This document shows, in pieces, positions 43,914-52,230 of a stretch of 64,000 nucleotides of DNA. The position numbers were made by a program, and so were the translations under genes. Under the pieces are notes generated by a model. It was given only the letters and a program-made list of their open reading frames with translations, was not told where the DNA came from and made no database searches. Origin of the DNA: Actinotignum sanguinis (GTDB taxonomy: Bacteria > Actinomycetota > Actinomycetes > Actinomycetales > Actinomycetaceae); the NCBI RefSeq assembly GCF_003957255.1, contig NZ_QDIE01000001.1, forward strand, positions 62,001-126,000. Reading direction: 5' to 3'. Each line of letters starts with the position of its first letter. The stretch's first letter is position 1.

Positions 43914-44768
43914 TCACCGCAGCACCGCAGCAACCAGATCGGCAACAGGAGCCAGACCCGCCGGGAGGATCCACCGGGCGGCAGCCTTGGTCTCGGCACT
44001 GGCCTGCGGCATTGCGTAACTCAGCGCGATCTCCCGCATCCAGGGAATATCATTGGCGGAATCTCCCACCCCCAGCGTATGTTCCGCTTCGAGGCCGCGC
44101 GCCCGCAGCGCCAGCTCTATTCCTTCCCACTTGGTCACGCCCGGAGCAACCACATCAACAAAATGAGCATGCCCGCGCACCGCCCCGGGGAAAGCTGCCT
44201 GCCAGAGTTCTTGCAGCCGGTCCAGCTGGGTTTCAGTTCCGGAGAATGAGAGTTTCGTGATGGTATCAGCCGCAAGGGCGGCGACGTCGCCGCGGAGCGG
44301 TTCCCGCCCCGCGGAAGCGTTGCAAATAACGTCCTCAAACAAGGGCGCCCCAAAGCTTTGCACGACGATGCCTTCTTCGCCATTAACGACCATCCCGAGC
44401 CGGTGTTCCTCCGCGAATCGGACCGCACGCGCATAGGCCGCAGCGCCGAGCGGATGACGGCGCACTACCGTGTGCCCGTCCCAGACGATGGAACCGCCTT
44501 CGGCCACCACCCATCCGGGAACGCCCGCCTCCGCGAGGATATCGGCAGCCCCGGCAATGATTCGCCCGGTGGCCAGGGTAATGGGAATGCCGGCAGCGTG
44601 AAGCTGCTGGAGTGCCCGGATATTTTCCGGGAGCACCCGCGAACTGGCATCGGTGAGAGTGCCGTCGACGTCGAATAGCACGTTCGTGGGGCGAGTGAAT
44701 TCGCGTTGCGCAAAGGTGATGTTCCCGCCGGAGCTCAGCACTCCCAACCGATGGCGTACTCGTGGCAT
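43914..44768 (-). CDS. HAD-IIB (Cof-type) phosphatase
   Basis: A 284-residue HAD hydrolase: motif I LFDVDGTLTD, motif II ITLATGR, motif III Lys in VTKWEGIE, and motif IV GVGDSANDIPWM, with a C2-type cap between motifs II and III. Probably a sugar-phosphate or cofactor phosphatase. The start is uncertain: ATG 44768 has AGAGGA 12 nt upstream, and the conserved domain begins only about 28 residues in. Confidence 0.88.
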   Translation of the reverse strand: MPRVRHRLGVLSSGGNITFAQREFTRPTNVLFDVDGTLTDASSRVLPENIRALQQLHAAGIPITLATGRIIAGAADILAEAGVPGWVVAEGGSIVWDGHTVVRRHPLGAAAYARAVRFAEEHRLGMVVNGEEGIVVQSFGAPLFEDVICNASAGREPLRGDVAALAADTITKLSFSGTETQLDRLQELWQAAFPGAVRGHAHFVDVVAPGVTKWEGIELALRARGLEAEHTLGVGDSANDIPWMREIALSYAMPQASAETKAAARWILPAGLAPVADLVAAVLR

Positions 44769-44910
44769 CTAGGTGTCGCTTTCCTCTCGCTCTGGAACCC
44801 GAGATGGATATAAAACATGGCCGATACGCCTAAACTTAGAATCTGAGCTTTAGGAATTGACCGGGGTTTTATTGCATGATTGCCAAATATATCAACACCA
44901 GCAGTGTACT

Positions 44911-44986
44911 TGGTGGAGCTAAGGGGATTCGAACCCCTGACCTCTTCCATGCCATGGAAGCGCGCTACCAACTGCGCCATAGCCCC
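44911..44986 (-). tRNA. tRNA-Ala (anticodon GGC)
   Basis: A complete cloverleaf of 76 nt on the - strand with the CCA end encoded. The acceptor stem GGGGCTA pairs with TAGCTCC and contains the G3-U70 wobble, the alanine identity element. The anticodon stem CTTCC/GGAAG encloses loop ATGGCAT, giving GGC, and the T arm reads AGGGG-TTCGAAT-CCCCT. It reads GCC codons. It lies in the 309-base gap between the Cof phosphatase and the histidine phosphatase, where I see nothing else. Confidence 0.98.
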
Positions 44987-45077
44987 AAGCGACTTATAGA
45001 ACTTTAGTCGGAGAAGAAACGCTTGGCAAATCAGAACTCGACTTTGTGTCGAGCATCGCATTCTTCCTGGTGGGAGC

Positions 45078-45737
45078 CTAGCCTTCCGGCCCTTCCACCT
45101 CAAAGTTCTTCACCGGATCGTGCTCGTCCGCGAGGAAACGATTGAAGCCGGTAAGGCGCCACTGCACATTCCCGTTCTTACGCCGCTGCAACATAGCCCA
45201 GTGGCAGTTATCCAGGCCGCCCAGGCCCTGCCAATCAGCCCCGCAGCCGAGAAGCACCCCGAGCCCGCAGGTAATCGCCGCGCCGTGCGCGGTCACAACC
45301 AGCAGGCCCCCGTCCATACCTTCGCTGGCCTCGGTAATGGCCGCGGCCACGCGCGCGCCAACATGTTCCTTCGTTTCTACCCCGACGCCCACGGGCTCCT
45401 CCCCCGCGCGCCACTGTGCAAATTCACGCGGATAGCGCTCCGCGATCTCAGTGCGGGTCAAGCCTTCGAACTGCCCGAAACAGCGTTCTTGTAAGCGCGC
45501 ATCAGTTGCCACTTCACGGTCAACTAGACGGGCAGCCTCGAGTGCGGTGGCATAGGCCCGTTGCAGCGGGGATGCCACAAAATGCGCCGGTCCGGCAGCA
45601 GCGATGTGGGGGGCCACGTAGCGAGCCTGACCGAGCCCGACCGCATTGAGGGGAATATCCGTGGAACCCTGGATGCGCCAAGCCAGGTTGTAATCAGTTT
45701 GGCCGTGGCGCCAGAGCAAGATGCGATCTGCCGTCAT
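45078..45737 (-). CDS. Histidine phosphatase superfamily protein
   Basis: A 219-residue phosphoglycerate-mutase-like phosphatase. Catalytic RHG at 10-12 (LLWRHGQTDYN), then IQGSTDIPLNAVGLGQA, the acidic site ERCFGQFEGL and the second catalytic His in VTAHGAAI. The exact substrate is unknown. The start overlaps the rsfS stop as ATGA; it is the last gene of nadD-(membrane protein)-rsfS-phosphatase. Confidence 0.93.
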   Translation of the reverse strand: MTADRILLWRHGQTDYNLAWRIQGSTDIPLNAVGLGQARYVAPHIAAAGPAHFVASPLQRAYATALEAARLVDREVATDARLQERCFGQFEGLTRTEIAERYPREFAQWRAGEEPVGVGVETKEHVGARVAAAITEASEGMDGGLLVVTAHGAAITCGLGVLLGCGADWQGLGGLDNCHWAMLQRRKNGNVQWRLTGFNRFLADEHDPVKNFEVEGPEG

Positions 45738-46195
45738 GCATGCGCCTCAGCGGAACCGGCCGCCTCGGGGTCCCGTGATTCCGAGGCAACCTCCGGCGTT
45801 ACAGGCGCCGGATCCCCGGCGATAACCGCCTCATCATCGAGCTGAAGATCCACATGCGGGCAATCAGCCCACAAGCGCGCGAGGGCGTAATCAGCGCGGT
45901 CCTCATCGCGTTGGATGTGCACAATGAGTTCCCCGTAATCGAGGAGCACCCACCGCGGGTCGAACGTGAGTCCCTCGCGGCGCAAACGCTGCCCGCCGGC
46001 CTCATCGAGTTTTTCCTCCACGCGATCCACGATAGCGCGCACTTTCGGTTCCGAATCACCGGAAATGATAAGGAAAACATCGGAAATGGCGAAACGCTCA
46101 CCAACATCGAGAGCTTCAATCGATGTCGCTTTCACCTCCGCCGCTGCCGCGGCTCCAATACGGGCGAGCTCTATCGCGCGATCCGAAGCTGTCAC
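45734..46195 (-). CDS. rsfS: Ribosome silencing factor RsfS
   Basis: A 153-residue RsfS/Iojap protein. It binds L14 and blocks subunit joining under nutrient stress. The conserved region is VGERFAISDVFLIISGDSEPKVRAIVDRVEEKL followed by GLTFDPRWVLLDYGELIVHIQRDEDR. The C-terminal about 35 residues are an acidic low-complexity tail. GTG 46195 overlaps the upstream stop as GTGA. Confidence 0.96.
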   Translation of the reverse strand: MTASDRAIELARIGAAAAAEVKATSIEALDVGERFAISDVFLIISGDSEPKVRAIVDRVEEKLDEAGGQRLRREGLTFDPRWVLLDYGELIVHIQRDEDRADYALARLWADCPHVDLQLDDEAVIAGDPAPVTPEVASESRDPEAAGSAEAHA

Positions 46196-47025
46196 AAGAT
46201 CTCCTTGATGTCGGGGGTAATACCGGGGGTTACATATTCAAAAGACGCGGCCTGAGCGCCATGCTGCAAGAAGAAGAAGCCAATGACCAGGCCGAGCACG
46301 ACGCTCACCGCAATGAGGAGAAGCATAGTCACCGTCCAACGGCGCGGCGAGGACTCATCTTCGAGTTCATCCTCGTCCACATACTCGTGCGCGAGCGGAT
46401 CCGGGGTAAGCGGGTCCGAGGCATGCAGGTCCGGCTGCGCCGCGGAAACGGAAGCGGGCGACAACGCCGCTGCGGCGTCGTTCCCGGCCTCTTCTACTTC
46501 CGGCGCTGCATCACCCTGCGCACCGGAGGCACGCAAAGCATCGTTTTGGGTGCGGGCGAGCAAACGCTCCCGCAAGCTACCACCTTCGGAAAACTCGGGC
46601 GCGGCCTCGGCTTCCAGAGCAGGTTCGGGCGCGGCAGCTGGTGCGGAGGCCGTAAGCGGAGGCACGAGCGAGTGGTCATCTTCACCGATACGTGCTTGAG
46701 TATCGGCTTCGAAACGGTCGAAAACGGAGATACGCTCACCCGTCGGTGCCGGGGAAGGCGCCGGATCGGGACCAGAAACCGCACCGGCATCCGACACCGC
46801 TACGGAATCGGGCGCCGTTACCTCAGGCTGCGCGGTGGCTTCTACCTCCTCAGCGGCTTCGGCACGCTCGGCGAGAATAGCCCGCCGCCGCGTTGCTCGC
46901 ACCACCGGAATATCCCGGGTGCGCCGCAATTCTTCCACCGGCGAAGCCTCGCCTTCTTCGAGAGGTTTCAAGAGTCCGCGCTCGCGCATCTCGCTGCGTG
47001 TGAGGCGCCGCCCGCCCTCGCTCAT
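46192..47025 (-). CDS. Low-complexity protein with one C-terminal membrane helix
   Basis: A 277-residue protein of unknown function. The N-terminal 55 residues are basic ([21 protein letters not shown]), followed by about 170 residues rich in Ala, Glu, Pro and Ser with no fold signature. One membrane helix ([23 protein letters not shown], about 231-253) ends with about 24 extracellular residues. It overlaps nadD and rsfS by 4 nt on each side, so it is translated as part of the operon. A membrane-tethered low-complexity protein between nadD and rsfS recurs in Actinobacteria by position. Confidence 0.8.
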   Translation of the reverse strand: MSEGGRRLTRSEMRERGLLKPLEEGEASPVEELRRTRDIPVVRATRRRAILAERAEAAEEVEATAQPEVTAPDSVAVSDAGAVSGPDPAPSPAPTGERISVFDRFEADTQARIGEDDHSLVPPLTASAPAAAPEPALEAEAAPEFSEGGSLRERLLARTQNDALRASGAQGDAAPEVEEAGNDAAAALSPASVSAAQPDLHASDPLTPDPLAHEYVDEDELEDESSPRRWTVTMLLLIAVSVVLGLVIGFFFLQHGAQAASFEYVTPGITPDIKEIL

Positions 47026-47720
47026 TTCTTCTCCTCTCGGTACGACCGTCCTTGATCAAGCTTACCCGGTGCCTCGCGCTGGGCATAAAGTTTGTATTTT
47101 CTAATGTGCTGCACCACGCCTTCGGGCACCAAATACCAAATGGGTGCGTGAGCTTGCACCCGTTCGCGCACATCCGTCGAGGAGATCGCCATGGCAGGAA
47201 CCTCCACAATTTCCACGGCGTGTTTGGGCAGCGCGGAAACATCAATCGTGTGCCCGGGGCGCGTGACGCCGATAAAGCGCGCCATCCCCCACAGTTCCTC
47301 GGCGTTCTTCCAGCGCAAAATCTCCGGAATAACATCCGCTCCGGTAATGAAGTACAGATCCGCATCCGGGTAGACCTCACGCAAATCCCGCAGGGTATCC
47401 ACGGTGTACGTCAGGCCGCGCCGTTCGATATCCACCCGCGATACCGTAAAGCGGGTATTCGACGCGGTGGCAATAACCGCCATGAGGTAGCGGTGTTCGG
47501 CCGGGCTTACGTGCTGGCCCTGTTTGAAAGCGGGGCGGCCGGTGGGCACGAAAACCACCTCGTCCAGCCCGAAACGATGCTGTACTTCCGAGGCGGCCAC
47601 CAGGTGGCCGTGGTGAATCGGGTCGAAAGTTCCACCCATCACCCCGATCCGCCGACGGCGGTGCTTGCGTTCGTCGAAAGGAATTTGCACCGGTTCGTCT
47701 TTATCGGATTTATCGGACAT
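47022..47720 (-). CDS. nadD: Nicotinate-nucleotide adenylyltransferase
   Basis: A 232-residue enzyme converting nicotinate mononucleotide and ATP to deamido-NAD. The nucleotidyltransferase motif [16 protein letters not shown] carries HxGH at about 36-39. The second motif is [10 protein letters not shown] (ISSTxVR). ATG 47720 has AGAGGG 8 nt upstream; it overlaps the proA stop by 11 nt. The alternative start at 47738 has no better SD. Confidence 0.96.
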   Translation of the reverse strand: MSDKSDKDEPVQIPFDERKHRRRRIGVMGGTFDPIHHGHLVAASEVQHRFGLDEVVFVPTGRPAFKQGQHVSPAEHRYLMAVIATASNTRFTVSRVDIERRGLTYTVDTLRDLREVYPDADLYFITGADVIPEILRWKNAEELWGMARFIGVTRPGHTIDVSALPKHAVEIVEVPAMAISSTDVRERVQAHAPIWYLVPEGVVQHIRKYKLYAQREAPGKLDQGRSYREEKK

Positions 47721-48972
47721 GCCCCTCGCCCTCTGCAATCCACGTCGTCGTGGTCATTTCTTCCAGTCCCATAGGTCCGCGCGCATGCAGTTTTTGAGTG
47801 GAGATACCAATTTCCGCGCCGAGCCCAAATTCGCCGCCGTCCGTGAAACGCGTCGAAGCATTCACCATAATGGCGGCGCAATCCACCTCATCGATGAAAC
47901 GATTAATGGCACGCTGATTTTCGGCCACGATAGCTTCGGTATGACCGCTTGAATAGCGGGCAATATGAGCGAGCGCCGCCTCGAGATCGGGAACAACCGC
48001 CACGGCCATCTCCGGGGCCAAATATTCAGTTTCCCAATCTTCTTGCGTCGCGAGCTGGGTGGGAACATCCCCGGCGAAACGCTGGGCCGCGGCATCGCAA
48101 TGCAAGATCACACCGCGCTCATGCAGTTCACGCAAAATCCGAGGCATGAAGTCCAGTGCGATATCCGCGTGGACAAGAAGCGTTTCGGCCGCATTACACA
48201 CGCTTGTCCGATGCGTTTTGGAATTAACGACGACGGCGCTAGCCCGCTCCATATCCGCGCTGGCATCCACGTACACGTGATTATTGCCCACCCCGGTTTC
48301 GATGGCGGGAACTAAGGATTCGCGCACGACCGTCTGGATCAGACCTGCGCCTCCGCGCGGAATAATAAGATCTACCAGGCCGCGCAATTTCATGAGTTCT
48401 ACGGTGCCTTCGCGCCCGAAAGCATCGATGGTCTGCACGCAGTCGGCCGGGAAACCGGCCTCCGCTACAGCTTGCCGCATGAGCTCGACCAGCACCTCGT
48501 TGGTGCGTATAGCAGCGCTCCCCCCGCGCAGTATCACCGCGGAACCCGCTTTGAGGGCCAGGGTGGCCGCATCGACCGTTACATTGGGGCGGGCCTCATA
48601 AATCATGCCAATCACGCCCATGGGAACCCGCACCTGGCGCAAACGCATGCCGTGAGCCGAGCGCGAACCGCGGACCACTTCACCGACCGGGTCAGCCAAG
48701 CCCACCACGTGTTCTACCGCCTGGGCAATGCCCTCGATGCGTTCTTCGGTAAGGAGGAGGCGATCAATCATTCCCGGGGAAAGCCTGCCCTGTTCCCGGG
48801 CCACATCCTGCGCATTTGCCGCCACGATACGAGCGGTTTCCCTACGCAAAATTGCGGCGATACGGCAAAGAGCATCATTTTTCGACGTGGTCTGCGCACC
48901 GCGCAAAGAACGCGCAGCCTGGCGCGCGCGGCGGGCTACCTCGGCCACGCCCTCGGTTAACGTTGCGGTCAT
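47710..48972 (-). CDS. proA: Gamma-glutamyl phosphate reductase
   Basis: A 420-residue aldehyde-dehydrogenase-fold enzyme, the second step of proline synthesis. Conserved stretches are [56 protein letters not shown], the catalytic Cys in [17 protein letters not shown], and a C-terminal [36 protein letters not shown]. It is separated from its partner proB by the trx and LLM-like genes. Confidence 0.97.
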   Translation of the reverse strand: MTATLTEGVAEVARRARQAARSLRGAQTTSKNDALCRIAAILRRETARIVAANAQDVAREQGRLSPGMIDRLLLTEERIEGIAQAVEHVVGLADPVGEVVRGSRSAHGMRLRQVRVPMGVIGMIYEARPNVTVDAATLALKAGSAVILRGGSAAIRTNEVLVELMRQAVAEAGFPADCVQTIDAFGREGTVELMKLRGLVDLIIPRGGAGLIQTVVRESLVPAIETGVGNNHVYVDASADMERASAVVVNSKTHRTSVCNAAETLLVHADIALDFMPRILRELHERGVILHCDAAAQRFAGDVPTQLATQEDWETEYLAPEMAVAVVPDLEAALAHIARYSSGHTEAIVAENQRAINRFIDEVDCAAIMVNASTRFTDGGEFGLGAEIGISTQKLHARGPMGLEEMTTTTWIAEGEGHVR

Positions 48973-49065
48973 AGTCTCTACTTTAGGCCAGAAAGGCCCC
49001 CGTTACCGAATAGGAACACCGAAGAGGAACAGCGAGCGGGAATGAGGAGCACTCATATATATTCG

Positions 49066-49121
49066 GGAAATCTCATGGGAATAGCGCCGCCCGCCCCCGC
49101 GTTGCAGGTAGCGAGATTTCC
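49066..49121 (+). repeat. Inverted repeat in the trx 5' leader
   Basis: GGAAATCTC (49066-49074) and GAGATTTCC (49113-49121) are perfect complements with a 38-nt loop. The stem ends 9 nt before the trx SD GAGGAG (49131-49136). An AT-rich -10-like stretch (TATATATT, 49056-49063) lies immediately upstream. It may be an mRNA structure that controls access to the RBS. Confidence 0.45.
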
Positions 49122-49140
49122 AACAAATTTGAGGAGAACC

Positions 49141-49524
49141 ATGGCAACCGTTACTGTCACCACTGAGAACTTCAACGAGACCGTACACGAAGGCATCGTG
49201 CTGCTGGACTTCTGGGCGAGCTGGTGCGGACCCTGCCGTGCATTCAGCCCGATTTACGAAAAGGCTTCCGAAAAGCACCCCGATATCACCTTCGGGAAGG
49301 TAAGCACCGAGGATAGCCCGGAGCTCGCGGCGCATTTCCAGATTCAGGCGATTCCGACCATTATGGCTTTCCGCGATGGTATCCGCGTCTTTGAGCAGGC
49401 CGGGGCGCTACCGGCCGGTCCGCTCGAGGATCTGATCGGCCAGGTCAAGGAGCTGGATATGGACGAGATTCGCGCCCGTCTTGCCGCTCACGAAGCTGAG
49501 GAATCCGCACAACAGGCTGAATAA
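49141..49524 (+). CDS. Thioredoxin
   Basis: A 127-residue thioredoxin with active site Trp28-Cys29-Gly30-Pro31-Cys32 (DFWASWCGPC) and the cis-proline loop IQAIPTIMAF. The helical tail of about 18 residues is longer than in TrxA. It is probably a cytoplasmic disulfide reductase. The start ATG 49141 has GAGGAG at 4 nt; the frame to 49042 is rejected. It is on the opposite strand to its neighbours and lies within the proA-proB interval. Confidence 0.95.
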   Translation: MATVTVTTENFNETVHEGIVLLDFWASWCGPCRAFSPIYEKASEKHPDITFGKVSTEDSPELAAHFQIQAIPTIMAFRDGIRVFEQAGALPAGPLEDLIGQVKELDMDEIRARLAAHEAEESAQQAE

Positions 49525-49549
49525 GCTACCGATTTTTCCGCCAAGCACC

Positions 49550-49583
49550 GAGGGGCGAACTGGAATCGACCAGTTCGCCCCTC
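49550..49583. terminator. Bidirectional hairpin terminator
   Basis: A perfect 14-bp stem (49550-49563 with 49570-49583) with a 6-nt loop lies between the convergent trx and LLM-like genes. Confidence 0.85.
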
Positions 49584-49600
49584 ATTACTCCCAAGAAAAA

Positions 49601-50494
49601 TTAGGAAATTTCAGCGCGTCCGAAAAGCACCGGAAGTACTCCGCGCACCAGCGAAGCTAAATCGGTGCGGATGGAGGTAGGCCGGTAGATGATGCCATCT
49701 GCCGCACCCATCCCCAGCCAGGACTCGGTGGTATCCGCAACATCGTAGACCGTTCCCACCACGTGAGCGCTGCGGGTGAAATCCGGACCGCCCAGGGCCT
49801 GCACCAGGAAGAGGCGTTCGCGAGCAGCGGTGCGGGTAGCCGAAATAATGACGGTCATGTCGAGGAGGACCTGCAGGTCGGTATCGTATTCTTCTGCCGC
49901 CGTACGCAAAGCGAAACGGGCTTCGCGGGCGCGGTGCGCATCGGGCGCGGAGAGGCGCATCATCGGGGAAATACCGCAGATTGCCCGCAGATTCAGATTC
50001 GGGACATCTTCAGCGCGCACGTGCGGCATGAGGCGTACCCCGGCCGCAATAGCATTTTCCACGTCGCCGCGCAGGGCCGCAAGGTCGGTAGCCGGGGTGA
50101 TCGGAAGACTCACCAGAGCCGGGGTATCGCTGGTGTCCTGCTGGGTTCTGGCCACCGCTTCCCGTAAAGCCTGGGCTGTGGCGGGTACTTCTACCGCGAT
50201 ATCACCGCGGGCACGTGGACCTAGGCGGCTTGCCGTTTCCATCGCGGAGGCGACGCGGGCACCGGGAAGTACGAATTCCCCGGAAAACTGGACGAAATCA
50301 AGTCCGCCTTTCCAGGCCGCATCCGCGCAGGAGGCCAGGTGCGCAATGGAAGCCCCGTGGGCTGGGCGCGCAGCTGCGCCGTCGCCGCAAAGATTCTCCC
50401 CGCCGCCGAGCGCCGAGAGATCGACTCCTAAAAATGTTTCTCTTAAAACTTCCTCATTCGTGGTGGTGCACAGGGTGGTCAATTGGATGGTCAT
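49601..50494 (-). CDS. Divergent LLM-like flavoprotein
   Basis: A 297-residue protein whose C-terminus reads VVGTVYDVADTTESWLGMGAADGIIYRPTSIRTDLASLVRGVLPVLFGR. This matches the end of NtaA/SnaA/DszA-type luciferase-like monooxygenases (the GTP-x-VAD-x-x-x-x-W...GAADGF region). The N-terminal barrel half is shortened and lacks the usual long flavin-binding signature seen in the 23.7-kb LLM protein. It may be a reduced, possibly non-catalytic relative. ATG 50494 overlaps the stop of a 54-residue ORF (TAATG). It is about 100-150 residues shorter than typical family members. Confidence 0.65.
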   Translation of the reverse strand: MTIQLTTLCTTTNEEVLRETFLGVDLSALGGGENLCGDGAAARPAHGASIAHLASCADAAWKGGLDFVQFSGEFVLPGARVASAMETASRLGPRARGDIAVEVPATAQALREAVARTQQDTSDTPALVSLPITPATDLAALRGDVENAIAAGVRLMPHVRAEDVPNLNLRAICGISPMMRLSAPDAHRAREARFALRTAAEEYDTDLQVLLDMTVIISATRTAARERLFLVQALGGPDFTRSAHVVGTVYDVADTTESWLGMGAADGIIYRPTSIRTDLASLVRGVLPVLFGRAEIS

Positions 50495-50658
50495 TAGTAC
50501 TCACTATCGGGACGAAGACGGGCAGAGGGGGCACTGGCAGGCGCAAGGAGGCGCGCGCTCATAAAGTGGTGATGCCAGCGGCGCCAATGCGCCATGGTAA
50601 TTCGATAGTCCGCGCACATGCTGGAGGTGAGGCCCTGGAGCGTGACAAACTGCGACAT
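50494..50658 (-). CDS. 54-residue ORF coupled to the LLM-like gene
   Basis: ATG 50658 is preceded by GGAGA at 7 nt; TAA 50494-50496 overlaps the next ATG as TAATG, so translation is coupled. The peptide is rich in Trp, His, Arg and Met in its middle (MAHWRRWHHHF), with one Cys at residue 15 and a Pro/Ala/Ser tail. I recognise no family. It could be a leader peptide, a small binding partner, or the remnant of a longer gene. A palindrome GTGCT-ATATA-AGCAC lies at 50707-50721, upstream. Confidence 0.55.
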   Translation of the reverse strand: MSQFVTLQGLTSSMCADYRITMAHWRRWHHHFMSARLLAPASAPSARLRPDSEY

Positions 50659-51069
50659 CGAATTCTCCGTTCTTCGTCGGCTCGGGTATTCCGAGCGATT
50701 GCGAGCGTGCTATATAAGCACTTGCGATAACGCTAGATCTTTATTGTCCAATAGGCAAGACAAACACGAGGGTTTTTTGCGCATGTCACTATTCATTTAT
50801 CGTGATTACTATTCGATCAAGGTGGTGTAATGCTTCGCTAAACTCTCGAGTGGCAGCGCTACAACCTGGGCGAATAAAAATACCACCCTGCACAGCTAGT
50901 GCAAAATTATGCACGTTTCCCGTAGTTACAGGTCCGTAAAGTAAGACGTAACACAGATTTGTGCACACCGCAGCGCTCCTGTGCGGATGCCATTGAAGCA
51001 CGCTCGACCGGCACACACCAAAGGCGGTGCACCCGCACCTGGGACAGGTGATGCCAACGGCGTGACCAG
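50659..51069. other. AT-richer intergenic region
   Basis: This stretch of 411 bases is visibly lower in GC than its surroundings between 50700 and 51000. The only structure I can support is GTGCT-ATATA-AGCAC (50707-50721), which overlaps a TATA-rich possible -10 for the small ORF. Frames at 50789-51016 and 50907-51095 (-) lack SDs and family features and are not called. It could be a degraded insertion. Confidence 0.5.
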
Positions 51070-52185
51070 TTAGGAGCCCAAGAGCACGATGTCATTGGCG
51101 TGCACCACCGGCTTCTTGCCGCGCGCCCCGGTGCTTCCCACCAGCTCGATCAGTTCTTCCACGCTATAGGCACTCAGACCCCGGGCAATAACTTCTCCGT
51201 GCCCATCACAAAGTTCCACGATATCCCCGGCCGCAAAACGGCCCGAGACCCCGATGACTCCCACCGGGAGCAAAGATGCGTGATTGCTGGTGACCGCCGC
51301 AACGGCGCCGTCGTCCAATGTAACCCGCCCCCGGGCCCGCGCCGCGAATTCCATCCAGCGCCCCCGCGCGGACACATGACGCTTGCTCGGCACAAACCAG
51401 GTTCCCACATTCTCCCCGGCCACGGCCCGCTGCACATTATCAACGTGGGTGAGAATCACGCCAACGCCACCCGAGGTTGCCAATTCGGCCGCCGCCACTT
51501 TGGTGCGCATCCCCCCGGTTCCGACCACCGAACCCCGCCCGGTAATCCGCAGTCCGGCGAGGTCTTCCTCGCTAGTTACCTCCGCAATGCGGGTGGCGCC
51601 CGCCTCGCTGGGGGGCTTGGTATACAGGCCGTCCACATCCGTGAGCAAAATAAGAGTGCCGGCACCCACAAGGTGGGCGGTCAGCGCGGCCAGCCGGTCA
51701 TTATCACCGAAGCGCAATTCGTCAGTGGCAACGGCGTCGTTCTCATTCACAATCGGAACCACCCGCAAACGCAAGAGCGTACGCATCGCCGTAAGCGCAT
51801 TGGCGTAGTGGCGCCGGTTCGTGACATCAGAAGCGGTGAGGAGCACCTGGCCCACGCTAATGCCATGCGCTTCAAAGCGTTCCTCGTACGCAGCCATGAG
51901 GCGGGACTGACCCACCATAGCCGCGGCCTGCTTTTCCCGCAGGGAACGCGGACGGCCCAGCTTGAGCGGCCCGATACCGGCCGCCACCGCGCCGGAGGAT
52001 ACCAGCACCACATCGACCCCGCGGGCATGCACGTCCGCAATGGTGTTGACAAGAAGATCGAGGGTTTCCTGGTGCAGGGCACCGTCCGGCCCCGTCAAAG
52101 AGGAGGATCCCACTTTAATGACTATTCGACGGGAGTTCTCAAGGCAGTCACGCCGGGTCAGCGAGGTGGATGAGGTACCGGACAC
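51070..52185 (-). CDS. proB: Glutamate 5-kinase
   Basis: A 371-residue enzyme, first step of proline synthesis. The amino-acid kinase domain has IVIKVGSSSLTGPDG, VSSGAVAAGIGPLKL, PIVNENDAVATDELRFGDNDRLAALTAHLV and GTGGMRTKVAAAELATSGGV. A C-terminal PUA domain completes the long ProB form. It lies 45 nt after obg and is the partner of proA, 2.1 kb downstream. Confidence 0.97.
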   Translation of the reverse strand: MSGTSSTSLTRRDCLENSRRIVIKVGSSSLTGPDGALHQETLDLLVNTIADVHARGVDVVLVSSGAVAAGIGPLKLGRPRSLREKQAAAMVGQSRLMAAYEERFEAHGISVGQVLLTASDVTNRRHYANALTAMRTLLRLRVVPIVNENDAVATDELRFGDNDRLAALTAHLVGAGTLILLTDVDGLYTKPPSEAGATRIAEVTSEEDLAGLRITGRGSVVGTGGMRTKVAAAELATSGGVGVILTHVDNVQRAVAGENVGTWFVPSKRHVSARGRWMEFAARARGRVTLDDGAVAAVTSNHASLLPVGVIGVSGRFAAGDIVELCDGHGEVIARGLSAYSVEELIELVGSTGARGKKPVVHANDIVLLGS

Positions 52186-52230
52186 GAGTCACTCTTTCTT
52201 ATCTGATGGTTCGGGACACCGCAGGATAGT

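Noticed and set aside
50789-51016. 75-codon - strand frame between the small ORF and proB
   Set aside because: No SD, no membrane or domain signature, Cys-rich by chance reading of a low-GC spacer; could be a relic but nothing supports expression.
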